The notes beneath the pieces are model-generated. The model was not told the origin of the DNA and made no database searches. It saw only the letters and a list, made by a program, of their open reading frames with translations. DNA of 64,000 nt from Pseudomonas mohnii. GTDB taxonomy: Bacteria > Pseudomonadota > Gammaproteobacteria > Pseudomonadales > Pseudomonadaceae. Below, in pieces: positions 33,094 to 42,528 of this stretch; positions within the stretch are counted from its first letter, which is position 1, and each line of letters begins with the position of its first letter. Position numbers and translations under genes: made by a program. The DNA is taken from positions 1 through 64,000 of the forward strand of contig NZ_FNRV01000001.1 of NCBI RefSeq assembly GCF_900105115.1, given 5' to 3'.

Positions 33094-34806
33094 TCAAACC
33101 TCCTCGTCTTCGGCACCGGGATAGAATCCATGCAGCAGGCGATAGCGGTCATGCCGTACCTGAGCGATGCGGTCGAGGACCTGACGCTCAGGGAAGCCCA
33201 GCATGATCAGGGCATGGGAGGCGAGCATCAGGCTGGACTCGAGTAACTCGGGCACCACTTCGCTGGCACCGGCCGCTTTCAACTCGGGACTCTGGCTGTC
33301 GTCCCGCGTACGCACCAGGATCGGCACGTGCGGATTGATGCGGCGCGCCTCCTTCACCACCTGCAGGGCAACCTCGGATTTGTCGACGGCTATGACCACC
33401 AGGCTGGCACGTTCCAGGCCCACGGCGACGAGTAGCTCGCCACGATGAGAGTCGCCGTAATGCACCGCGCTTTCGGCGACGGCGGCTTCCCGAACCCGGA
33501 CCGGGTCATTATCGAGGGCGATGTAGGGCTGCCGGGCCTTGTGCAGGATGCGCCCGATGGATTGCCCGACGCGACCGTAACCACAAATCACCACATGGCC
33601 CTGCACCCCGGCGTTAAGCGCGCTGATTTCCTCCAGCTTCGCCTCTTCGTTGGGCTTGCGGTGCAGACGTGCGGCAATCCAGGGCGCAGCGCGCAGCAGC
33701 GACGGAGTGACCACCATTGAGCAAAACGTCGCCGCCAGCAGCAAGCTGCCGAGCCCGGCGGGCATCAGGTCGTTTTGCTGCATCTGCGCCATCAATGCAA
33801 AGCAGAATTCACCCCCCTGAGCCAACGCCAGGCCGCTGCGCCAGGCGGTCTCCCGGTCGCTGCCACGTAATTTGACCAATAGCGCGACCACGCTGCCCTT
33901 GATCAGCAACAACGCCAGGGTCAGCCCGAGGATCAGCAGGCCATGACTGGCGAACAGGCGCAAGTCGATCAGCATGCCGATGCTGATGAAAAACACGCCG
34001 AGCAGTATGTCGCGAAACGGCCGCAGATCGGCCTCGATCTGGTGCCGGTAGTGGCTTTCCCCCAGCAACATGCCGGCGAGAAATGCGCCCAGGGCAGGGG
34101 AGAGACCGATCAGGTGCGTCAGCCCGGCGGTCAGCAGGACGATCACCAGGGCCAGCAAGACGAACAATTCCGCCGAGCGAGCCGCCGCGACCTCATGGAA
34201 CAGGCGCGGCAATACCCAGCGACTGGCCAGGGACAGCCCGAAGAACAACACCACGGTTTTGCCCAGGGTCAGGGGCAGCGCCCAATACCAGGCTTGATCA
34301 CTGGTGCCGGCGAACACGGGCACCAGGGTCAGCAACAACACCGCGACCACGTCCTGGAACAGCAAAACGCCGATGGCATTCTGGCCGTGGCTGCTGAAAA
34401 TCTCGCCGAGGCTGGTCAGCTCCTTGCTGACAATGGCCGTGGACGACAGCGCCAGGCCGCCGCCGAGTAACAGTGCGGGCGTGGTCGGCACGCCGGCGAG
34501 CATCAGCAATGCGCCCAGCACTGCCCCGGACACCAGCACTTGAAGGCTGCCCAGGCCAAAGACAACCTGGCGCAGCGCGATCATTTTCGACAGGGAAAAC
34601 TCCAGCCCGAGCGAAAACAGCAAAAACACCACGCCCAGTTCGGCGAGCAGCGGTAGCGCTTCACTGTCATCCACCCAGCCGAACGCCTTGGGGCCGACGA
34701 TCAGGCCCACAAAGAGATAACCCAGCACCGGTGGCAATCGCAGGCGATAGAACAGGGAAATGACGACCAGCGAGGAGGTGAGGATGATGATCAGACTGAC
34801 AAACAT
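33094..34806 (-). CDS. CPA2 monovalent cation:proton antiporter with TrkA-N domain (KefB/KefC/YbaL-like)
   Basis: 570 residues. The first 380 are a Na+/H+-exchanger fold of about 12 helices (LPPVLGYLFVGLIVGP, LFSLGLEFSLSKM, GGGLALSSTAIVSKEL, LIGLSPALGAFLAGMLLGES). Residues about 410-530 are an RCK/TrkA-N domain with the nucleotide motif VVICGYGRVGQSIGRIL and acidic residue in ALDNDP. It probably exchanges K+ for protons and is gated by NAD(H) or glutathione adducts. It converges with the broken arcD2. No KefF/KefG partner gene is adjacent. Confidence 0.88.
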   Translation of the reverse strand: MFVSLIIILTSSLVVISLFYRLRLPPVLGYLFVGLIVGPKAFGWVDDSEALPLLAELGVVFLLFSLGLEFSLSKMIALRQVVFGLGSLQVLVSGAVLGALLMLAGVPTTPALLLGGGLALSSTAIVSKELTSLGEIFSSHGQNAIGVLLFQDVVAVLLLTLVPVFAGTSDQAWYWALPLTLGKTVVLFFGLSLASRWVLPRLFHEVAAARSAELFVLLALVIVLLTAGLTHLIGLSPALGAFLAGMLLGESHYRHQIEADLRPFRDILLGVFFISIGMLIDLRLFASHGLLILGLTLALLLIKGSVVALLVKLRGSDRETAWRSGLALAQGGEFCFALMAQMQQNDLMPAGLGSLLLAATFCSMVVTPSLLRAAPWIAARLHRKPNEEAKLEEISALNAGVQGHVVICGYGRVGQSIGRILHKARQPYIALDNDPVRVREAAVAESAVHYGDSHRGELLVAVGLERASLVVIAVDKSEVALQVVKEARRINPHVPILVRTRDDSQSPELKAAGASEVVPELLESSLMLASHALIMLGFPERQVLDRIAQVRHDRYRLLHGFYPGAEDEEV

Positions 34807-35186
34807 GGAGACTCCGTGACGGTACTGGGGGCGGCCACAACGCCGCGCCAGTGAGGCTCAAGGCGAAAGGTTGACGTCAGGGGGGCCTGATTCTTCAAGT
34901 CGGCTATCGAGGGTAACGCTAAGCCAGTGCGTGGTTACCGGGGGAGTGTAGCCCGCGCTTCGAACACAACCGGGGTTTGCTCGCGTGAATACGGCAGCAA
35001 TATCGATTCAAACTACACTCACAGGGCTGGAATTGCCCTGTCGAAAGGCCGGGATCAGCGCAAGCCCGTGAACTTGAATGCCGTGGGTGATCCCGTTTCT
35101 GAGGCTTGAACGGACGATGCTTGCAGTACGCCTCCGCCGGGGCGAACTTTTGTAAGTCAGTGACTCTTCTTCGTGAGGTCTTGAAC
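34807..35186. other. Intergenic region upstream of ppk2
   Basis: These 380 bp separate the divergent antiporter and ppk2 genes. I see no supported gene, clear terminator or recognised operator. A longer in-frame extension of ppk2 to 35106 is possible but lacks a ribosome site. Confidence 0.4.
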
Positions 35187-36008
35187 ATGGCAAAGGACAA
35201 AAAAGGCAGCTCCAAGGGCGCTTCCGCTGAAAGCCCGAAACTGACAAACAAAGCGTATCTGGCGCAATTGCGCCTGTTGCATGTCGAACTGGTCAAGCTG
35301 CAGGAGTGGGTCCAGAAAAAGGGCGTCAAGGTCTGTATCGTCTTCGAGGGGCGCGACGGTGCCGGCAAGGGCGGGACGATCAAGGCGCTGACCGAGCGCG
35401 TCAGCCCCAGGGTCTTTCGGGTAGTGGCCTTGCCAGCCCCGACCGACCGTGAAAAAAGCCAGATGTATGTGCAGCGCTACCTGCCGCACCTGCCCGCGGC
35501 CGGTGAAGTGGTGATCTTCGATCGCAGTTGGTACAACCGTGCGGGCGTCGAGCGGGTGATGGGGTTCTGCAGCGAAGAGCAGGTGGAAGCCTTCCTGAAA
35601 ACGGCCCCCATGGTCGAACACGCCATCGTCAATTCCGGAGTTATCCTGCTCAAGTATTGGCTGGAGGTCAGCGAGCAAGAGCAGACCCGTCGACTCGAGG
35701 CGCGCATCCAGGACGGACGTAAAATCTGGAAGCTTTCCCCGATGGATCTCAAGTCCTACAGTCGCTGGTACGACTACTCGCGCGCCCGTGACGAGATGTT
35801 CAAGGCAACCGACACCGAGTTTGCGCCGTGGCTTGTTGCGAACTCGAATGACAAGCGCCGGGCGCGCCTCAATATCATCACCGACCTGCTCAGCCGCATC
35901 CCCTACCAGAGTGTTCCGCGCGAGAAGGTGAAGTTGCCCAAGCGGCAGAAGCCTGATGGCTATCGCGAACCGGATTATCCCTACAGGAAAATCCCGCAAA
36001 AATTCTGA
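35187..36008 (+). CDS. ppk2: Polyphosphate kinase 2
   Basis: 273 residues from the ATG at 35187 with GTGAGG upstream. The Walker A motif is EGRDGAGKGG (about residues 54-63), Walker B is VVIFDRSWYNRAGVERVMGF, and the lid/arginine region includes KIWKLSPMDLKSYSRWYDYSRARDEMF; the C terminus KLPKRQKPDGYREPDYPYRKIP is typical of one-domain PPK2. The enzyme uses polyphosphate to phosphorylate nucleoside mono- or diphosphates, favouring GTP or ATP formation. It is followed by a SulP transporter gene after 48 bp. Confidence 0.94.
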   Translation: MAKDKKGSSKGASAESPKLTNKAYLAQLRLLHVELVKLQEWVQKKGVKVCIVFEGRDGAGKGGTIKALTERVSPRVFRVVALPAPTDREKSQMYVQRYLPHLPAAGEVVIFDRSWYNRAGVERVMGFCSEEQVEAFLKTAPMVEHAIVNSGVILLKYWLEVSEQEQTRRLEARIQDGRKIWKLSPMDLKSYSRWYDYSRARDEMFKATDTEFAPWLVANSNDKRRARLNIITDLLSRIPYQSVPREKVKLPKRQKPDGYREPDYPYRKIPQKF

Positions 36009-36056
36009 CCGGTACGTCCGCGCGAACCTGCGCCATCGCCAGAGGGCTGATGTCCC

Positions 36057-37841
36057 ATGAATCAATCGGATACGACGCCACCCGAGCCGGGGCGGATTGC
36101 GCGCAAGGAAACAGGCGCGGACCAACCTGGCTGGAGCCGCTGGCTGCCGGGCCTGCGAGTGCTGCGCAGCTACAAGGCTGCCTGGCTGCAGCACGATATC
36201 GTCGCCGGCCTGGTGCTCACGACCATGCTGGTGCCGGTCGGTATCGCTTATGCGGTGGCATCAGGGGTCCCCGGTATCTATGGCCTCTACGCGACCATCG
36301 TGCCGCTACTCGCCTATGCGCTGTTCGGGCCCAGCCGGATTCTGGTACTGGGGCCCGATTCCTCGCTGGCGGCGGTGATCCTCGCCGTGGTCCTGCCATT
36401 GTCCGGCGGCGACCCGCAGCGCGCGATCGCCCTGGCGGGCATGATGGCGATCGTCTCGGGGACGGTGTGCATCCTGGCCGGTGTGGCGCGCCTGGGTTTC
36501 GTCACGGAGCTGTTGTCCAAACCCATTCGCTATGGGTACATGAACGGGATCGCGTTGACGGTATTGATCAGTCAGCTACCGAAGTTTTTCGGTTTTTCGA
36601 TCGAGTCGGACGGCCCCCTGCGAAACCTCTGGGCCATCGCAACCGCCGTGATGAATGGAAAGACCAATTGGGTCACGTTTGCGATTGGCGCCGCCACCCT
36701 GGCGGTGATCCTGCTGCTCAAAGACAAAAAGCGTGTGCCGGGCATCCTGATTGCGGTGGCGGGCGCCACCGTTGCCGTTGGTTTGCTGGACCTGGCGACG
36801 TACAACGTCGCGATCCTCGGCTCACTGCCGCAAGGCTTGCCGGCATTCGCCATCCCGTGGATCACCACTGACGATATCGTCCCGGTGCTCATCGGCGGTT
36901 GCGCCGTCGCCCTCGTGTCATTCGCCGACACCAGTGTGCTTTCCCGGGTGTATGCGGCGCGCACCCGTTCCTATGTCGACCCGAACCAGGAAATGGTGGG
37001 GCTCGGCGTCGCCAATCTGGCGGGTGGGCTGTTTCAAGGTTTCCCGATCAGCAGCAGTTCATCGCGCACCCCCGTGGCCGAAGCGGCGGGGGCCAGAACC
37101 CAACTGGCCGGCGTCGTCGGTGCGCTGGCGGTCGCCGTGTTGCTGATGGTGGCGCCGGACCTGCTGCACAACCTGCCGACCAGTGCGCTGGCGGCGGTGG
37201 TGGTTGCCTCGGCGATTGGCCTGATCGAGGTCACCGACCTGCGACGAATTTATCGCATTCAGCAATGGGAATTCTGGCTCTCGATAGTCTGTACGGTCGG
37301 GGTGGCCGTGTTTGGCGCGATCGAGGGCATCGGCCTGGCGATCGTCATTGCGGTCATCGAGTTCCTGTGGGACGCCTGGCGCCCGTACTCTGCCATTCTG
37401 GGACGCGCCGAAGGCGTGCAAGGCTTTCACGACATCAAGCGTTATCCCGGCGCGCGTATGCTGCCCGGACTGGTGTTGTTTCGCTGGGACGCACCGTTGT
37501 TTTTCGCCAACGCCGAGCTGTTCAGTGACCGCGTGCTGGACGCCGTGGCCGCATCCCCGACGCCCGTGCGTTGGCTGGTGGTGGCGGCAGAGCCGGTGAC
37601 CAGTGTCGATGTGACCTCCGCCGACATGCTCGCCGAGCTGCACCAGACCTTGTACGAAGCCGGCATCGAATTGTGCGTGGCGGAAATGAAGGACCCGGTC
37701 AAGGACAAGCTGAAGCGATTCGGGCTTCTCGAGAAGTTTGGCGAGTCGGCGTTCTTCCCGACGGTGGGCTCCGCCGTCAGCCACTACCTCCAACGCTATC
37801 CCGTAGAGCATCGGGAGGGAAATGACCTGGATCTCGAGTAA
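36057..37841 (+). CDS. SulP family anion transporter with STAS domain
   Basis: 594 residues. About 11-12 membrane helices start at GLRVLRSYKAAWLQHDIVAGLVLTTMLVPVGIAYA, with GLYATIVPLLAYALFGPSRILVLGPDSSLAA and the conserved GFPISSSSSRTPVAEAAGARTQLAGV. The C-terminal STAS domain covers about residues 445-580 (PGLVLFRWDAPLFFANAELF, VVAAEPVTSVDVTSADMLAEL). SulP proteins carry sulfate, bicarbonate, molybdate or dicarboxylates; the substrate here is open. Transcribed with ppk2, convergent to the OprM-like gene. Confidence 0.9.
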   Translation: MNQSDTTPPEPGRIARKETGADQPGWSRWLPGLRVLRSYKAAWLQHDIVAGLVLTTMLVPVGIAYAVASGVPGIYGLYATIVPLLAYALFGPSRILVLGPDSSLAAVILAVVLPLSGGDPQRAIALAGMMAIVSGTVCILAGVARLGFVTELLSKPIRYGYMNGIALTVLISQLPKFFGFSIESDGPLRNLWAIATAVMNGKTNWVTFAIGAATLAVILLLKDKKRVPGILIAVAGATVAVGLLDLATYNVAILGSLPQGLPAFAIPWITTDDIVPVLIGGCAVALVSFADTSVLSRVYAARTRSYVDPNQEMVGLGVANLAGGLFQGFPISSSSSRTPVAEAAGARTQLAGVVGALAVAVLLMVAPDLLHNLPTSALAAVVVASAIGLIEVTDLRRIYRIQQWEFWLSIVCTVGVAVFGAIEGIGLAIVIAVIEFLWDAWRPYSAILGRAEGVQGFHDIKRYPGARMLPGLVLFRWDAPLFFANAELFSDRVLDAVAASPTPVRWLVVAAEPVTSVDVTSADMLAELHQTLYEAGIELCVAEMKDPVKDKLKRFGLLEKFGESAFFPTVGSAVSHYLQRYPVEHREGNDLDLE

Positions 37842-37880
37842 GCCATCACGATGGCGATAGGGCGGGCCCTGGCGGTTTGA

Positions 37881-39317
37881 TCATGGCTGCGCTTTCGGCA
37901 CATCGGTTGCGGTCAGTTTGTCTGCCTGATTCACCCAGCCGCCGCCGGTAGCCTTGTACAGATCAATCATGCTTGTGAACACCGAGCCACGGGTGCGGGT
38001 GTAGTTCAACTCGGCGTCGAACAGGCTGCGCTCGGCGTCCAGCACTTCGATGTAGCTGGTGTAGCCGTTGTCGTAGCGCAACCGTGCGAAGTGGGCGTAA
38101 GTGCTCAGTGCCTCGACCTGCCTGGCCTGGTAGGCCATCTGTTCTCTGGATTTGCTCGACGCGACCAAGGCATTTTCCACGTCCCTGAACGCCGATTGAA
38201 TCGACTGTTGGTAGATCAGCAGCGCTTGTTGTTGGACGGCTTCGGCTTGTTGCACCTGCCCGGCGATACCACCGGCGGTGAAAATCGGCATGCTCGCCGC
38301 AACACCATAGGACCAGGTGGACGCGGGCCCGGTGAACAGGTTCGACAGCTGGTTGCTGGCAGAGCCCAGCAGCCCGGTCAGGGAAATGGTCGGGAAGTAC
38401 TGGGCCTTGGCTGCGCCGATCTGGGCATTGGCCGAGATCAGGTTCAGCTCGGCCTGACGCAAATCAGGTCGCCGTTCGAGCAAATCCGACGGCAGGCCGG
38501 CAGGCACCGTTGGCAGATTCAGTTGGGCCAGGTCACGCCCGCGGATGATCGGCCCCGGGTTGCGCCCGAGCAGAACGGCCAGGGCGTTTTCCTGTTGTGC
38601 GACCAGGGGTTCGAATTGCGCAACCGACGCCCGGGTGCGCTCGTATTCGGACTGATTCTGCGCCAATTCCATTTCGGAAATGGTGCCGGCACCGTAGCGC
38701 AGTTTGAATATTTCGTAGGATTCACCGCGCGCCTTGGCGGTCGTGCGGGCGATTTCCAGCTCCCGGTCGAGATCACGCAGCGTCACGTAACTCGACGCGA
38801 CTGACGCCACCAGGCTCAATATGACGCTTCGACGGCCTTCTTCCGACGCCAGCAGATCGGCACGGGCGGATTCGTCGAGGCGGCGCAAACGGCCCCAGAT
38901 ATCCAGTTCCCAGTTCACGCTGAGAATCGCCTGGTAGTTGTTGAACACCGGGTCCACCGACGGATCGAGCGGCACCGGCCCGTTGTCTCGCTGCGAGCGG
39001 GACCGCTGACCCTGGGCGCCCAGCCCGACTTGTGGAAACAGCAGGGAGCGGGTCTGGCCGTAACGCCCCTGGAATTCCTCGACTCGCGCGGCGGCAATCT
39101 TGATGTCCTTGTTTTCGAGCAGCGCGGTGCGGATCAGATCATTCAGGACCGGGTCTTGGAACTGCTCCCACCACAGCGTGTTCGACAGATTCTTCGCTTC
39201 CTTGTCCGCGTAACGGTAGGCCGCCGGGGTTTCAATTGTCGGGTGCTGGTAGTCAGGTCCCACCATGCAACCCGCCAGGCCCAGGCACAACAACAGTGGG
39301 AAAGGGGGCTTAAGCAT
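37881..39317 (-). CDS. RND efflux outer-membrane lipoprotein (OprM/NodT family)
   Basis: 478 residues from ATG at 39317, which has GAGGGGG six bases upstream and follows the pump gene's stop almost directly; a start at 39332 would lie inside that gene. Lipobox LCLGLAGC-M gives an N-terminal lipid-modified cysteine. Then VGPDYQHPTIETPAAYRY, two outer-membrane efflux repeats, and YFPTISLTGLLGSASNQLSNLF and RYDNGYTSYIEVLDAERSLF are typical. It forms the trimeric exit duct of a tripartite RND pump with the two genes upstream. Confidence 0.94.
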   Translation of the reverse strand: MLKPPFPLLLCLGLAGCMVGPDYQHPTIETPAAYRYADKEAKNLSNTLWWEQFQDPVLNDLIRTALLENKDIKIAAARVEEFQGRYGQTRSLLFPQVGLGAQGQRSRSQRDNGPVPLDPSVDPVFNNYQAILSVNWELDIWGRLRRLDESARADLLASEEGRRSVILSLVASVASSYVTLRDLDRELEIARTTAKARGESYEIFKLRYGAGTISEMELAQNQSEYERTRASVAQFEPLVAQQENALAVLLGRNPGPIIRGRDLAQLNLPTVPAGLPSDLLERRPDLRQAELNLISANAQIGAAKAQYFPTISLTGLLGSASNQLSNLFTGPASTWSYGVAASMPIFTAGGIAGQVQQAEAVQQQALLIYQQSIQSAFRDVENALVASSKSREQMAYQARQVEALSTYAHFARLRYDNGYTSYIEVLDAERSLFDAELNYTRTRGSVFTSMIDLYKATGGGWVNQADKLTATDVPKAQP

Positions 39318-39318
39318 C

Positions 39319-42300
39319 TCAATCCCCCTCATGTCTGTTCTGCGCCGCGCCGTCGGGAAGCTGCGGAGCCTGTGTCAGTGCAGCGGGTTTGGCAGGTTTT
39401 TGGACGGCGTCCTTTTCCCCGAACATTCGCTCCACCAAGTAATAGAAGAGGGGGATGAAGAAGATCGCGATCACCGTCGCCGCCAGCATGCCGCCGATCA
39501 CCCCCGTGCCGATGGAGTGGCGACTGTTTTCGGAGGCGCCGACGGCAATGGCCAGCGGAACGCAGCCGAGGATGAACGCCAGGGACGTCATCACGATAGG
39601 GCGCAAACGCTCTCTTGCGGCGGTCATGGCGGCGTCATAGGCCGACATGCCACTCTCCCGGTTGAGTACCGCAAACTCGAAAATAAGGATCGCGTTCTTG
39701 GCGGCCAGCGCCACCAGCATGGTCAGTCCGATCTGGAAGTACACGTCGTTGCTCAAGCCTCGAAGGAGGACGGCGAGCAGAGCGCCGAACAAGGCAAAAG
39801 GCACCGCCAGCAGTACACCGATCGGCAGCGACCATTTTTCGTACTGCGCGGCGAGGATCAGAAACACCATCACCAGGCCAAAGATGAACACCTGGGAAGA
39901 GGCGCCGCCGCTCTTTTTCTCTTCGAACGCCTCGCCGCTCAAGGCCAGCGCGTAGTCGTTGGTCATGATTTCGGCGCTGATTTCTTCCAGGGCCTTGAGC
40001 GCCTGGCCAGAGCTATAACCGGGTGCGGGGTTCGCCGTGAGTTTGACCGCCGGGAAGTTGTTGAAACGGGTCAGCAGGTCGGGGCCGGTGACGTAGCGGG
40101 TGGTCAGCAGGGCCTTGAGCGGCACCATGTCCAGGTTTTTGCTGCGCACGAAGATCTCCTGCAGGTCCTCGGCTTTCAAGCGATAGGCCGGTTCGGCCTG
40201 CAAAATCACCTGCCACAGGCGACTGAACTTGTTGAACTGGGACACGTACAGCGAGCCGAACATGGTCTGCATGGCGCTGTAGACATCTTCCACCGGCACC
40301 CCGAGGGATTCCGCTTTTTCCCGGTCGACATCGACCATCAACTGGCGGGAAAACACGTTGAAGGTGGAGGTGATTACGCCGAGCTCCGGACGTTCCTTGG
40401 CCTTCGCCAGCAGACTGCCCACCATTTCCGCCAGTTGATCGGCGTTACCGTCGCCCTTGCTTTGAACCCAGACCTCCATGCCGCCGGTGGTGCCCAGCCC
40501 GGGAATGGACGGTGGGTTGACCGGTAGGATGATCCCGCCCTGAACCGTGGAAAACGCCCGCGCGGCCTTCTGGATCACCGCCGGGGCGCTTTGGGTCTTG
40601 ATGGTTTCGGAGTCCTTGTAACGCTCCTCGAAATCCTTGAAACCGACGAAAAACGCACCCGCGTTATTCTTGTTCTGGCCATCCAGCAGGCTGTAGCCGT
40701 TAACGATGGCGACGCCTTCGACCGCCTCGTCGTTCATGAAGAAGTCACTGGCCACTTTGCCCACTTCAGCGGTGCGATCCAGGCTGGCGGCGTCGGGCAT
40801 GATCACCGCGCCAAGCAAGTAGCCCTGGTCTTCAGGTGGCAGGAATGCACTGGGGATGCGCTCTGCCATCAACAAAATCAGCACGATCATCCCGGCAAAG
40901 AGCAGCAGCGCCAGGACGAAGCGCTTGATCATGAAAGCCACCGAGCGTGAATAGCCCTCGGTCAGGCGCTCGAAGTTGCGTTCGAACCAGCGGAAAAAGG
41001 CGTTCTTGTCGCCGTGCTGTGGCTTGAGCAGCAGGGCGGCGAGGGCGGGGGACAGGGTCAGGGCGACCAGGCCGGAAATCACCACGGAAATGGCGATGGT
41101 GATCGCGAACTGTTTGTAGAGCTGACCGGTGATACCGCCCATGAAGGCCACCGGAATGAACACCGCGCACAGCACTAGCACGATGGCGACCACGGGGCCT
41201 GCCACTTCATCCATCGCCCGTTTCGCCGCGTCCTTGGGCGTCATCTTGTGTACATGCATGTTGCGTTCGACGTTTTCGATCACCACGATCGCGTCGTCGA
41301 CCACGATACCGATGGCCAGCACCATGCCGAACAGCGTCAGCATGTTCACCGAAAACCCGAGGGCGGACATGCCGATGAACGTGCCGACGATCGACACCGG
41401 CACCGCCAGCACTGGAATCAGCGTGGCCCGCAGGCTCTGCAGGAAGACGTAGACCACGATGACCACCAGCACCAGGGCTTCGAAGAAGGTGCGAATCACC
41501 TCGGTAATCGAAGCGCGGGTAAAGTCCGTGGTGTCCATCACGATCTTGTATTCGATGCCCTCGGGAAACGTGGCCTTCATGTCCGACAGGGTCTTGGTCA
41601 CCGCTGCGGACACGTCGAGGGCGTTGGCGCCGGGTTGCTGATACACGGCAATCAGCGTCGCCGGCCGGCCCTGATAGGTGCTGCGCAGGGAATAGTCTTT
41701 TTGCCCGAGCTCGGCGCGGCCGACGTCCTTGAGTCGAACGATGGCCGCGCCGTTGTTGCTGGCGCGCAGGATGATGTTCTCGAACTCCGAAGGCTCGGTC
41801 AGGCGCCCCTTGGTGGTCACCGCAAACGACTGCTCGACCGGTTGCCCCGTTGGCGACTGGCCGACCCGGCCGACGGCGAACTGCTGGTTCTGATTGGCGA
41901 CGGCTTTCTGCACATCGGCAGCGGTGATGCCCAACTGGGCCATGCGGTCAGGCTTGAGCCAGATCCGCATGGCGTAGTCCGGGGTGCCGAAGATACTGGC
42001 CTGGTTCGCCCCCGGAATCCGCTTGATCGCATCGAGGATATAGAGGTTGGCATAGTTGGCGACGTAGGTGCTGTCGTAGCGCTCGCCGGCGGAATACACC
42101 GCAAGCACCATCATGAAAGCCGAGGATTTTTTCTGTACCTGGATGCCCTGGCTCTGCACGGCAGAGGGCAGTTGCGGCAAGGCCAGGTTGACCCGGTTCT
42201 GCACGTCGACCTGGGCCAGGGACGGGTCGGTGCCGATTTCGAAGAAAACGTTGAGGGTCATGTTGCCCGTCGCGGAGCTCGACGAGTTCATGTAGATCAT

Positions 42301-42528
42301 GTTGTCGGCGCCGTTGACCTGCTGCTCGATGGGCGCGGCCACGTTATTGGCCACGACCTGTGCATCGGCCCCGGGGTATGTCGCGGCCACCGTAATCTGT
42401 GGCGGCGTGATGTCCGGGTACTGCGCAACGGGCAGCTTGAGCATGGCCACTGCACCGGCCAGGGTGATGATAATGGAAATCACCGAGGCGAAGATGGGCC
42501 GATCGATGCAATAGTGAGAAATGCTCAT
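39319..42528 (-). CDS. RND efflux permease, HAE1 family (AcrB/MexB-like)
   Basis: 1069 residues, normal for HAE1 pumps, 12 helices and two large periplasmic loops. N terminus SHYCIDRPIFASVISIIITLAGAVAMLKLPVAQYP; proton relay aspartates in GIVVDDAIVVIENVERN; GGMLAATVIAIFFIPLFYYLVERMFGE near the end. It pumps drugs, solvents or other amphiphiles from periplasm and inner membrane using the proton gradient. The start overlaps the stop of the adaptor gene by four bases and the stop abuts the OprM-like gene, so the three form one operon. Which drugs it handles cannot be read from sequence. Confidence 0.95.
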   Translation of the reverse strand: MSISHYCIDRPIFASVISIIITLAGAVAMLKLPVAQYPDITPPQITVAATYPGADAQVVANNVAAPIEQQVNGADNMIYMNSSSSATGNMTLNVFFEIGTDPSLAQVDVQNRVNLALPQLPSAVQSQGIQVQKKSSAFMMVLAVYSAGERYDSTYVANYANLYILDAIKRIPGANQASIFGTPDYAMRIWLKPDRMAQLGITAADVQKAVANQNQQFAVGRVGQSPTGQPVEQSFAVTTKGRLTEPSEFENIILRASNNGAAIVRLKDVGRAELGQKDYSLRSTYQGRPATLIAVYQQPGANALDVSAAVTKTLSDMKATFPEGIEYKIVMDTTDFTRASITEVIRTFFEALVLVVIVVYVFLQSLRATLIPVLAVPVSIVGTFIGMSALGFSVNMLTLFGMVLAIGIVVDDAIVVIENVERNMHVHKMTPKDAAKRAMDEVAGPVVAIVLVLCAVFIPVAFMGGITGQLYKQFAITIAISVVISGLVALTLSPALAALLLKPQHGDKNAFFRWFERNFERLTEGYSRSVAFMIKRFVLALLLFAGMIVLILLMAERIPSAFLPPEDQGYLLGAVIMPDAASLDRTAEVGKVASDFFMNDEAVEGVAIVNGYSLLDGQNKNNAGAFFVGFKDFEERYKDSETIKTQSAPAVIQKAARAFSTVQGGIILPVNPPSIPGLGTTGGMEVWVQSKGDGNADQLAEMVGSLLAKAKERPELGVITSTFNVFSRQLMVDVDREKAESLGVPVEDVYSAMQTMFGSLYVSQFNKFSRLWQVILQAEPAYRLKAEDLQEIFVRSKNLDMVPLKALLTTRYVTGPDLLTRFNNFPAVKLTANPAPGYSSGQALKALEEISAEIMTNDYALALSGEAFEEKKSGGASSQVFIFGLVMVFLILAAQYEKWSLPIGVLLAVPFALFGALLAVLLRGLSNDVYFQIGLTMLVALAAKNAILIFEFAVLNRESGMSAYDAAMTAARERLRPIVMTSLAFILGCVPLAIAVGASENSRHSIGTGVIGGMLAATVIAIFFIPLFYYLVERMFGEKDAVQKPAKPAALTQAPQLPDGAAQNRHEGD